A stretch of DNA of 23,036 bases from an uncultured Lautropia sp. GTDB lineage: Bacteria > Pseudomonadota > Gammaproteobacteria > Burkholderiales > Burkholderiaceae_E. The position numbers were made by a program, and so were the translations under genes. Shown here one piece after another: positions 8,206 to 17,002 of the stretch. Below the pieces are notes generated by a model, which was not told the origin of the DNA, searched no databases, and saw only the letters and a program-made list of their open reading frames with translations. How positions within the stretch are numbered: position 1 is the first letter of the stretch; the number at the start of each line of letters is the position of its first letter. The stretch covers positions 1-23,036 of the forward strand of contig CALIXC010000016.1 in assembly GCA_938046755.1 (NCBI GenBank), given 5' to 3'.

Positions 8206-9974
8206 GCCGTCGCTTCCTTCGCTGCAGCATCACCCGGCCGGGCATCCTCGTCCTGACCCTGCGGCGGGCGGTAGACAATCAGTCGTTCCGGCCACTGGGT
8301 CCAGAAGCTGGCATCCACCGGTCGGTGCGTGATCCAGAGCAGTGCCTGGTGGTAACCCGGCTTCACATCGGCCAGGTCATCCAGCAGCTCGATACTGGCC
8401 GGCAGCGGCGTCTTGCACGTCCACCAGTGCCGGCTGCCGGTCTCCTGCACGATGGCGATCCGCTCGCGATTGACGACAGCGGCCGCCACGCGCGTGAGAT
8501 TGATCTTCGGCGCCTCGACCTGCCAGCCCAGTTCCCGCCCCAGAATGTCCACGGCCAGCGTGCCGCCCGCATCCGAGGCCGTGGTGAGCACGGCCGTGGC
8601 ATCCAGCAGACGCGCCACGCGCTCGGCCCAGGCATTGGCGCCGCCCACATGGCCCGAGAGCATTGGCACGACGTAGCGTGCCGCATCATCGACGACGATG
8701 ACGCCCGGATCGGTTTCCTTGTCCTTCAGGTGCGGGGCCACCAGTCGCACCACGGCCCCCAGCGAAACGAAGCAGACCAGCTGATCGAAACGACCGAAGA
8801 TGCCTCCCATCTCCTCGCGCAACGTCTTCTGGCAGATGAACTTCTCGTTCGGCAATGCCTCAAGATCGGCAGCAAACTTGGGCAGCGTGCAGACGGTGGC
8901 ATGAGGCAGCATCCGCGCCAGCCGTACCGCATGGGCCATGCCCCCCTTGGTGATGGCCAGCAGGCAGACACGCGCCTCCTGCGTGGGCTGGACAGGCGAC
9001 ACGGAACGGGTATCCGGCGGGGTGGTTGTCGACTCTGCCGCATTCACACCCGACAAGGGCAGTGCGCTTCCGACGACATCGGCACCCTGCCCCGCGCCCG
9101 TCTCGCCTGTCCGTGATGCAGCAGGATCCGCCACGGCAGGCACAGGCGCAACCGTCGACGTCGATGCAGCCGCTCCTGTCGATGAAGCACCTTGTCCCTC
9201 GACCTTGGGCTTCTTCAGGCAGCCGCGGATGCGTTCGCCACGAACCCGGTGCGGATGGCGGACGATGACCAGTGACAGGTAGCTGACCTTCTGGCCGCGC
9301 AGGGCCAGCAGCGCATCGCCGCTCACGCTGCGCTCGTCCTCGGCACCCACCTTCTCGACAAAATGAGCCTCGCCCAGCAGACCATGCTTCATCAGCCAGT
9401 CGATCAGCTCGTCTAGCACGGGCTTCACTTTCATCAGCACCAGCGTGTCGAAATCATGCAGCAGTCGCGGCAACATGCTCACGCCATAGGCGGCCGGTAC
9501 CACCGCCATGGTGTCGTCCTGTTCGGCCAGTGGCTGCCCCACCATCGCCCCGGCAGCCGTGAAGGCGTTGATGCCCGCGATCACCGGGGTCGAGATGCGC
9601 TCGTCCAGGCTCTTCACGGTGCGGGCCAGGTGGCCAAAGGTGGCATAGGTGCTGGCGTCACCCTCCACCAGAAAGAGCACGTCCTGCCCGGCCTGAAGCC
9701 ACGGCAGCACAGTCTGCGCCGTCTTCAGCCACGCCTTGCCCAGCTTCTCGGCATCGTAGGTCATGGGAAAGACAAGCGGCTGATGATCGGCCACCGGCTC
9801 GATGCCGGCCCGCCGGACAATGCCGAAGGCGTGGCTTTCGCTGTTACCGCTTCGCACCGGATAGACCCAGCGGGTGTCGCGCCGCTGCAATTCGGCCCAG
9901 GCGGCACGGGTGATCATCATCGGATCACCGGGGCCGAGGGAAACACCGATCAGGCGGCCAAGAGTGTCATGCAT
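8202..9974 (-). CDS. cobI-cbiG: Fusion of precorrin-2 C20-methyltransferase (CobI/CbiL) with CbiG N-terminal and middle domains
   Basis: The 590-residue protein joins two enzymes. Residues 1 to about 245 are CobI/CbiL, with SAM loop GVSLGPGDPMMIT (10-22), FLVEGDASTYATFGHL (101-116) and VIAGINAFTAAGAMVGQPL. It methylates C20 of (cobalt-)precorrin-2. Residues about 250-333 are an Ala/Ser/Thr/Pro-rich linker. Residues about 334-560 are CbiG N-terminal plus middle domains (FVSLGAVVRLVAPHLKDK, then VVPMLSGHVGGANAWAERV, then TASDAGGTLAVDILG), part of cobalt-precorrin-5A hydrolase. The missing CbiG C-terminal domain is the next gene, cobE, overlapping by ATGA. The two fused activities are not consecutive steps. 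AGGA lies about 10 nt before the ATG. Confidence 0.93.
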   Translation of the reverse strand: MHDTLGRLIGVSLGPGDPMMITRAAWAELQRRDTRWVYPVRSGNSESHAFGIVRRAGIEPVADHQPLVFPMTYDAEKLGKAWLKTAQTVLPWLQAGQDVLFLVEGDASTYATFGHLARTVKSLDERISTPVIAGINAFTAAGAMVGQPLAEQDDTMAVVPAAYGVSMLPRLLHDFDTLVLMKVKPVLDELIDWLMKHGLLGEAHFVEKVGAEDERSVSGDALLALRGQKVSYLSLVIVRHPHRVRGERIRGCLKKPKVEGQGASSTGAAASTSTVAPVPAVADPAASRTGETGAGQGADVVGSALPLSGVNAAESTTTPPDTRSVSPVQPTQEARVCLLAITKGGMAHAVRLARMLPHATVCTLPKFAADLEALPNEKFICQKTLREEMGGIFGRFDQLVCFVSLGAVVRLVAPHLKDKETDPGVIVVDDAARYVVPMLSGHVGGANAWAERVARLLDATAVLTTASDAGGTLAVDILGRELGWQVEAPKINLTRVAAAVVNRERIAIVQETGSRHWWTCKTPLPASIELLDDLADVKPGYHQALLWITHRPVDASFWTQWPERLIVYRPPQGQDEDARPGDAAAKEATA

Positions 9975-10118
9975 GGTGCAAGGATCCTGTCATCAATTCA
10001 TGGACGGAGACAATGGCAGACATCGTCTCCGGAAAGGGTCGGGCAAGCGTGTCCGGATGGCCGCCTCGGCATTCTTCTGTCAGCGGCATCCGATGGCTTC
10101 AGCCAGCCGTATCGGCCG
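9975..10118 (-). other. Spacer with hairpin before cobI-cbiG
   Basis: This 144-bp spacer between cobL and cobI-cbiG holds an inverted repeat: GGAGAC (10006-10011) and GTCTCC (10025-10030), extended by AT/AT after one mismatch. No T tract follows, so it may be a processing or stabilising stem rather than a terminator. No coding frame is credible here. Confidence 0.35.
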
Positions 10119-11555
10119 TCACATCGCATCGGTCTTCACGTCGCGCCAGCTGGCCGAGACCAGCCAGACGGGATTCTCGGCGGCCAGCCGGTTCATCGAA
10201 AGGATGGGACGGCTGCGCGAGGCCTGCAGCTGCAGCACATCCCAGTGCAGCGCCTTGCCGGCGTCGGATGCCGCTGCGCTCCCCATATCATGCGATACCG
10301 AATCATGAGCACCGTGTGTGGGCTCCTCTGAGCCTGCCTCGGTTGGCTGCTTCGCACCGGCGCCCTGGGCCTGCACGTCCTTGAGCGTCTCCAGCGCCGT
10401 AGCCAGGTTCTCCAGCGTCACGAAGTTCATCACCAGATGTCCACCGGGCTTGAGACGGAACAGCACAAGCCGGATGAGACCGGCCAGCTCCCCGCCGCTG
10501 CCGCCAATGAACACCGCATCGGGATCCGGCCACGCTTCCATGCCGGCCGGGGCCTTGTCATGCACCAGCGTGTAGTTGGCCACCCTGAAGGCATCGTGAT
10601 TCTGGCGGATGATCTCGATGTCGTGCGCGTTCTTCTCGATGGCCCAGACATGGCCCCGATGGCAGAGCCGCGCGGCTTCCAGCCCCACCGAACCGCTGCC
10701 GGCGCCGATGTCCCAGACCAGGCTGTCGGCACGCAGCTGCAGCCGCGCCAGCGACACGGCGCGCACTTCCTGCTTGGTGATCAGCCCGCCGGTGCCATCG
10801 CCCTTGGGACGGCGCTGGAAGTAGCTCTCGTCCTCACGGCCCATCAGTACCGGGTTGTCACGCGGCTGGATACGCCACAGCGCCACCACGTTGAGCGGTG
10901 CAAACGTCATGCCGGCCGCCTCGTCTACCGACAGCAGCGCATGAACATGCTCGTCCGGTTGCAGCAGGTTCTCGGCCACTGCCATCTGTACGGCATCCTC
11001 CAGTCCCTCGATGCGCAGCAGCTCGGCAATGCGCGCCGGCGTGTTGTCGGGACTGGTGAGCACCAGCAGCCGGTCATGCGCATGCACGGCCTGAGCCAGC
11101 CGATACAGACCGTGCGAGGGACCCGCACCCCGCTGCCAGGGGCCCGCGTCCTTCGCGTGAATGGACAGAAAAGGCACGTCCTGCCAGGCCATGCCCAGCC
11201 GGGCGCAGGCCAGCTGCAGCGTTGACACGTTGGGCAGGATCTCCAGCGCCTGCGTGCACAGCCGTGCCGCCAGGTACGGAGCAATGCCGAAGCACAGCGG
11301 ATCGCCCGTGGCGAGCACCACGCAGCTCTGCCTCGCTCCGCGGGCGGCTTCCACCCAGCCGGGCACGGCCTTGAGCTGGCCGGTGAGATCGAAGGTGCGT
11401 GCATCGGGCTTGAACTGCCCGGCAAACAGGGCCAGCGTGCGCTCGGCGCCGATAATCACATCAGCCTGACGAATGTGAGCTAGTGCGGTGGGCGTGAGGC
11501 TGGCAGCGCCATCATCGAGCACGCCGATGATGCGGCAGGGATTGGGATCGGTCAT
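10119..11555 (-). CDS. cobL: CobL: precorrin-6Y C5,15-methyltransferase (CbiE-CbiT fusion)
   Basis: The bifunctional enzyme methylates C5 and C15 and decarboxylates the C12 acetate. The N-terminal CbiE half (about 1-230) has IIGVLDDGAASLT and the SAM motif VVLATGDPLCFGIA (79-92). The C-terminal CbiT half (about 235-478) has the class I methyltransferase loop WDIGAGSGSVGLEAA (281-295) and AVFIGGSGGEL (347-357). A low-complexity insert rich in Gly, Ala, Ser, Glu and His (about 396-434) splits the late CbiT region, before ALHWDVLQLQASRSRPIL. The fused form is common in proteobacteria, while the insert is not. It starts 3 bases after the cbiD stop and precedes the cobI-cbiG gene. Confidence 0.95.
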   Translation of the reverse strand: MTDPNPCRIIGVLDDGAASLTPTALAHIRQADVIIGAERTLALFAGQFKPDARTFDLTGQLKAVPGWVEAARGARQSCVVLATGDPLCFGIAPYLAARLCTQALEILPNVSTLQLACARLGMAWQDVPFLSIHAKDAGPWQRGAGPSHGLYRLAQAVHAHDRLLVLTSPDNTPARIAELLRIEGLEDAVQMAVAENLLQPDEHVHALLSVDEAAGMTFAPLNVVALWRIQPRDNPVLMGREDESYFQRRPKGDGTGGLITKQEVRAVSLARLQLRADSLVWDIGAGSGSVGLEAARLCHRGHVWAIEKNAHDIEIIRQNHDAFRVANYTLVHDKAPAGMEAWPDPDAVFIGGSGGELAGLIRLVLFRLKPGGHLVMNFVTLENLATALETLKDVQAQGAGAKQPTEAGSEEPTHGAHDSVSHDMGSAAASDAGKALHWDVLQLQASRSRPILSMNRLAAENPVWLVSASWRDVKTDAM

Positions 11556-11558
11556 GAT

Positions 11559-12898
<1,340 letters not shown>

Positions 12899-12902
<4 letters not shown>

Positions 12903-13615
12903 GCCGGGGCGTTCTGCGGATCCTGCGATCCGGTCTTCTTCTGCTCGGCCTCGGCCAGCGCCAGTAGCGCATGCAGCGCCGCCACCACCAGGGTGGAGCC
13001 GCCCTTGCGTCCCTGAATGGCAATCCAGGGGGCTTCCGTGACTTCCATCAGCAATGCCTTGCTCTCGGCGGCCGAGACGAAGCCCACCGGCATGCCGATG
13101 ACCAGTGCCGGGCGGGCGCCCTCCTCGCGGATCATCCGTACCAGCTCGATGAGTGCGGTGGGCGCGTTGCCGATGGCGACGATCTGGCCGTCAATGAGCC
13201 CCAAGCGCTGCGCCTTGCGCATGGCCTGTACGGCACGGGTGCTGTTCTCGGCCTTGGCCTGCTCGATGACGTCCTCGTCGGAAATGAACTGGTGGGTCTG
13301 AACGCCGAAATGCGCCAGTCGTGGTGCGGAAAGCCCCACGCAGATCATCTCCACGTCTGCCACGATATGGGCGCCGCCCTGGGCACGGGCGTCCAGCAGC
13401 AGCTCTCGGCCAGCGCGCACGGCATCCGGATGAAAGCGCGTGAGGCCGTTGAAATCGAAGTCGGCGTTGGCGTGGATCATGCGCCGCACGATCGGCCATT
13501 GTTCGGCCGTGTAGGAATGCGGACCGGCTTCGCGGTCGATGGTGGCAAAACTGTCATGCTCGATGACCTGCCCGGCGCGGGTCAGCTGCTCGGTGACGGT
13601 GTTGACGGTGCTCAT
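12899..13615 (-). CDS. cbiC: Precorrin-8X / cobalt-precorrin-8 methylmutase (CbiC/CobH)
   Basis: The enzyme moves the methyl group from C11 to C12 to give (cobalt-)hydrogenobyrinic acid. The 238-residue protein shows VRRMIHANADFDF (43-55), whose H48 corresponds to the catalytic histidine of the family. It also has VADVEMICVGLS, AIGNAPTALIELVRMI, and the late GMPVGFVSAAESKALL and GRKGGSTLVVAALHALL blocks. Length is slightly above the usual 210-220, through short extensions at both ends. The stop overlaps the cbiD start by four bases. A 68-bp gap separates it from cbiX upstream. No strong Shine-Dalgarno is visible before the ATG. Confidence 0.96.
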
Positions 13616-13683
13616 GGGTTCTGGCGGTCGGGAATGTCGAAGATGAAAGGATGGTACGCGGACGACGGCAAATCAGCCGGCGC

Positions 13684-15024
13684 TCAGCGGCCAAAGCGTG
13701 AACGGGGGAAGGGGGGACGCCCGGGCAGGCCGGGTTGAATCGCCTTTCCTTTCGGGAAGGCAGACTGCGGCCCCAGCGGCGTTCCCTGCGGAATCGCACG
13801 GGCGACATCCGGGTTTAAACGGCCTTCTGCATGATCATTCGCAACCTGATGATCACCATCCTGACGAACAGGCTCTGCGCGGGCATGGCCCTGCCGAAGT
13901 GCAGAATCACGCGGTTCCGTGACAGGACTGCCCACCGGATCCAGGCCACCGCCCTGCCCTTCGCCACGAGCCTGGCTTTCTCCAGATGCCGGAGCCCCTG
14001 CATGATGCTGCCCATGCCCATGGGCCTGGTCATGACCGTGCTCATGTTCGTGGTCGTGGTCATGACCGTGGGCGTGCGCATGATCATGCGGATGATCCGG
14101 ATCGGCGCCATGGGAATGTTCATCACCATGATCATGCGCGTCATGGTCGTGCCCATGGTCATGTCCGTGATGATGATCATGGCCATGGTGATGATGGTGG
14201 TGGTGCCCCTCGCTTTCGCGGAATGGATCGGGCCGCATCAGTCGATCCAGATCGATGGCGCCCACCCCCTGCTGCAGGGCATGGACGCGCTCGTCCAGCA
14301 TGCGGGCAATCTCGGGCTCGAAGCCGAAGTAGCTGGTGTGGGCAAAGCGTACCTGCGGATACTGGGCGGCCAGGTTCTCCATCTGACGCCCGATGCGCTT
14401 GATGAGCGTGCCGGTGAACAGGTAGTACGGCATGACGACGATCTGCATCATGCCCAGCGCCACTTGGTCGCGCACCACCTTTTCCAGGCGTGGGAAGGTC
14501 ACACCGGTGAAAGCCAGGTCCACGCGCTCATGATCGCCGATCTCCCACAGCCAGCGGGCCATGCGCGCCACGTCCCCATTGGCCAGCCGGTCGCTGGAGC
14601 CACGCCCCAGTAGGATGACCCCGGTGGTTCGGGGGTCGGGCACGTCCAGTCGCAGCATGGCTTCACGCAGGAAGCGCTTGAGAATGCGCAGCAGCGGATC
14701 GCTGACGGCCAGGTGCGGTGCGTAGAGGAACTGGACGTCGGGATGGCGCTTCTGGGCACGCTGGATGGCGCCAGGGATATCCTTGCGAACATGACCGGCG
14801 GCGTTGAGGATGAGCGGCAGCACCAGCACACGCTGACTGTTGCGTGCGGCATGGATCAGGGCCGGATCCAGCAGCGGATCGGCAAACTCGATGAAGCCGA
14901 CCTCGATGCGCCAGCCGGGGTGACGGGCACGCCAGCGTTCGGCAAACAGCAGGATCTCGGCGTTGCCAGCGGCTTCGCGTGAGCCATGGCCGACCAGCAG
15001 GATGGTGTCATTGAGGGTTGTCAT
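13684..15024 (-). CDS. cbiX: Sirohydrochlorin cobaltochelatase CbiX with long His-rich tail
   Basis: CbiX inserts Co2+ into sirohydrochlorin, committing it to the cobalt-early B12 pathway. The two-domain core (about 1-265) carries chelatase histidines at H13 (LLVGHGS) and H78 (NAAGHVRKDIP). The second repeat has GRGSSD in place of GHGS, as expected in long CbiX forms. From residue 274 comes a 68-residue tract (14002-14205) with 34 histidines alternating with Asp, Gly and Ala, starting with seven His in a row. About 105 further polar, low-complexity residues follow. I chose the ATG at 15024 over 15036 because GAGG lies 6 nt upstream. It overlaps the cobU-cobM stop by 17 bp. The His tract probably binds or stores cobalt or nickel. 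Confidence 0.93.
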   Translation of the reverse strand: MTTLNDTILLVGHGSREAAGNAEILLFAERWRARHPGWRIEVGFIEFADPLLDPALIHAARNSQRVLVLPLILNAAGHVRKDIPGAIQRAQKRHPDVQFLYAPHLAVSDPLLRILKRFLREAMLRLDVPDPRTTGVILLGRGSSDRLANGDVARMARWLWEIGDHERVDLAFTGVTFPRLEKVVRDQVALGMMQIVVMPYYLFTGTLIKRIGRQMENLAAQYPQVRFAHTSYFGFEPEIARMLDERVHALQQGVGAIDLDRLMRPDPFRESEGHHHHHHHGHDHHHGHDHGHDHDAHDHGDEHSHGADPDHPHDHAHAHGHDHDHEHEHGHDQAHGHGQHHAGAPASGESQARGEGQGGGLDPVGSPVTEPRDSALRQGHARAEPVRQDGDHQVANDHAEGRLNPDVARAIPQGTPLGPQSAFPKGKAIQPGLPGRPPFPRSRFGR

Positions 15025-17002
15025 CCGAAGCCTCATCAGTAAAAGTAGTTCTCGTCTGCCCTTCCGGCTCCTGGGTCCCGGACTGCGGATTCAACTTGCC
15101 CACCGCGATGTCGACGAGACGCTCTTCGCTGGCGCGGCGGAAGCGATGAGTGAAGCTGGCATCGTAGAGCCGTGACTTGCTCAGGTTGCTCCACTGGCGG
15201 GCACCGATGGTGGGACTGGCGATGATCATGGCCTGGCTGACGATCTTCGCCTGTCGGCAGGCCTCCTTCACGTCAGCCAGCGTGGTACGCACGATTTTCT
15301 CTTCACCGGGCCAGCTGGCCTTGTGTACCACCAGGATAGGAGCATCGTCAGGCCAGCCGGCGGCGCGCAGATCATGCTGGATGCGGGACAGCAGCGTGAT
15401 GGACAGGAAGATGCACAGCGTGCTGCGATGCCGAGCCAGTGAGGCCAGGTCCTCGCCCTCGGGCATTGACGTGCGGCCGGCCACGCGCGTGAGAATGACG
15501 GTCTGCGTGACCTCGGGCAGCGTGAGGCTCTCGACGCCAGCGGCAGCGGCAGCGAAGGCGGAACTCACGCCCGGCACCACCTTCACCGGTACCCCGGCAT
15601 CGTCCAGCGGCTGCACCATCTCGATGAGGGCGCCATAGAGCGACGGATCCCCAGTCTGCAGCCGGATGACGGTACGGTGCCGCAGAGCTCGGCTGGCCAA
15701 CCAGTGGCAGATCTCCTCCAGCGTCATGCCCTTGCTGTCGGCGATCTCGCAGCCTGGCGGCGCCCAGCGCGTGGCGGCCTCGCTGACCAGCGAGCCGGCA
15801 AAGAGGATGGCGCCCGCCTGCGCGATCAGGTTGCGCCCCTTGACGGTGAGCAGCTCTGGGTCACCAGGGCCAGCCCCCACGAACCACACGGTGCCGGGCC
15901 CGGTCTCGCCGATGCCATCGTCGTCCGCCTCCCGGCTCCGCCCAGCAGTGAGATCGTCATGGAATGAGGTATTGTGCTGCCCATCCGTCCCGATCATCGA
16001 CTCGGGCATTCCGGACAGTGCAGCCGCCATGTCCGGCAGTACCGGGTGAGACGCCGCCGAGGAGGGGCCGAGCAAGGTCTCGACGAGCGTCGGAATGGCC
16101 TCGTAGGGCCGCTCCTGTATGGAGGTCGGCTCTGCCGCCGGCTGCGCTTCGCGCTTGAGCCATAGAGGCTGGCCGACCACCATCAAGCAGGCACGCTGGC
16201 AGCGGGCCGCCACCTGCTGGTTCAGCCAGCCCAGCGCGTCCACGTAGGCCCTCACGCCGGCCCCCACCGGCACCACCCCCAGACCGATCTCGTTGCTGAC
16301 GAAGACCAGCGGCCCACGGCTCTGCTCGATGGCGGTCAGCAGCGACTTCATGGCTGCGCTCTGGCAGAAGTTCTCGGCCAACCCATGCCCCTTTCTGGGC
16401 ACAACATCCTCGTGACGGGCCAGCTGGTTGGCAAGCCACAGCGTCAGGCAATCGATGACGAGCATGCGCTCGGGGCGGCTGTAGCGGCGGATGACCCGGT
16501 CCAGCGCCAGCGGCTCCTCGATCGTGCGCATGCCCGGCAGACGGGCGCGACGCTGAGCCTGGTGGCGCTCGATGCGATGCCGCATCTCGTCGTCACGCGC
16601 CTGGGCTGTGGCCACGAAGGCCGCCTTGCGCCCCTCTGCCCCCTTCATCCACTGCTCGGCCAGGTGCTCGGCACGCCGCGACTTTCCACTACGCTGCCCG
16701 CCCAGGATCAGTTCATGTCCGACGTGCGACACAATGGGAAAGATCGATGAAGCTCCGTCTCTCCCGATGCCGCCACCTGACTCTGCGGCGCGCGCCTTGC
16801 GGTCCGCCGCATCCGGAGCGTCGGCATGCAGGCTGTCCGTGCCGGAACGGCCGCCGGATGACGACGCCCGTTCACGGGACACATCCGAGGGGGCTCCATC
16901 GTCCGGACGCTCGGCGCCAGACGCCTTGCGCGGACCGGTGGAGGATGTCTTCTTCCCGGATCCGTCCTTGTCGGACTCGCCGGAATACCTGAGGCTCATC
17001 AT
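15008..17002 (-). CDS. cobU-cobM: Fusion of adenosylcobinamide kinase/guanylyltransferase (CobU/CobP) with precorrin-4 C11-methyltransferase (CobM/CbiF)
   Basis: The 664-residue protein has four parts. Residues 1 to about 93 are a low-complexity, charged extension. Residues about 96-312 are CobU: P-loop LILGGQRSGKS (98-108), a His-rich RHRIERHQAQR (141-151) where the guanylylated His should lie, VIDCLTLWLANQ, and FVSNEIGLGVVPVGAGVR. Residues about 313-368 are a linker. Residues about 370-625 are CobM/CbiF: TVWFVGAGPGDPELLTVKG, LQTGDPSLYGAL and VVPGVSSAFAAAAAGVE. CobU activates adenosylcobinamide late in the pathway, while CobM methylates C11 early. The ATG overlaps the cbiA TGA. An in-frame GTG before SHVGHELIL could start a shorter form. 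Confidence 0.93.
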   Translation of the reverse strand: MMSLRYSGESDKDGSGKKTSSTGPRKASGAERPDDGAPSDVSRERASSSGGRSGTDSLHADAPDAADRKARAAESGGGIGRDGASSIFPIVSHVGHELILGGQRSGKSRRAEHLAEQWMKGAEGRKAAFVATAQARDDEMRHRIERHQAQRRARLPGMRTIEEPLALDRVIRRYSRPERMLVIDCLTLWLANQLARHEDVVPRKGHGLAENFCQSAAMKSLLTAIEQSRGPLVFVSNEIGLGVVPVGAGVRAYVDALGWLNQQVAARCQRACLMVVGQPLWLKREAQPAAEPTSIQERPYEAIPTLVETLLGPSSAASHPVLPDMAAALSGMPESMIGTDGQHNTSFHDDLTAGRSREADDDGIGETGPGTVWFVGAGPGDPELLTVKGRNLIAQAGAILFAGSLVSEAATRWAPPGCEIADSKGMTLEEICHWLASRALRHRTVIRLQTGDPSLYGALIEMVQPLDDAGVPVKVVPGVSSAFAAAAAGVESLTLPEVTQTVILTRVAGRTSMPEGEDLASLARHRSTLCIFLSITLLSRIQHDLRAAGWPDDAPILVVHKASWPGEEKIVRTTLADVKEACRQAKIVSQAMIIASPTIGARQWSNLSKSRLYDASFTHRFRRASEERLVDIAVGKLNPQSGTQEPEGQTRTTFTDEASDDNPQ

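Noticed and set aside
13831..14613. Methionine/valine-rich plus-strand frame that looks like a membrane protein
   Set aside because: It is the complement of the CbiX His-Asp codons (CAT/CAC/GAT read as ATG/GTG/ATC), so the hydrophobicity is an artefact.
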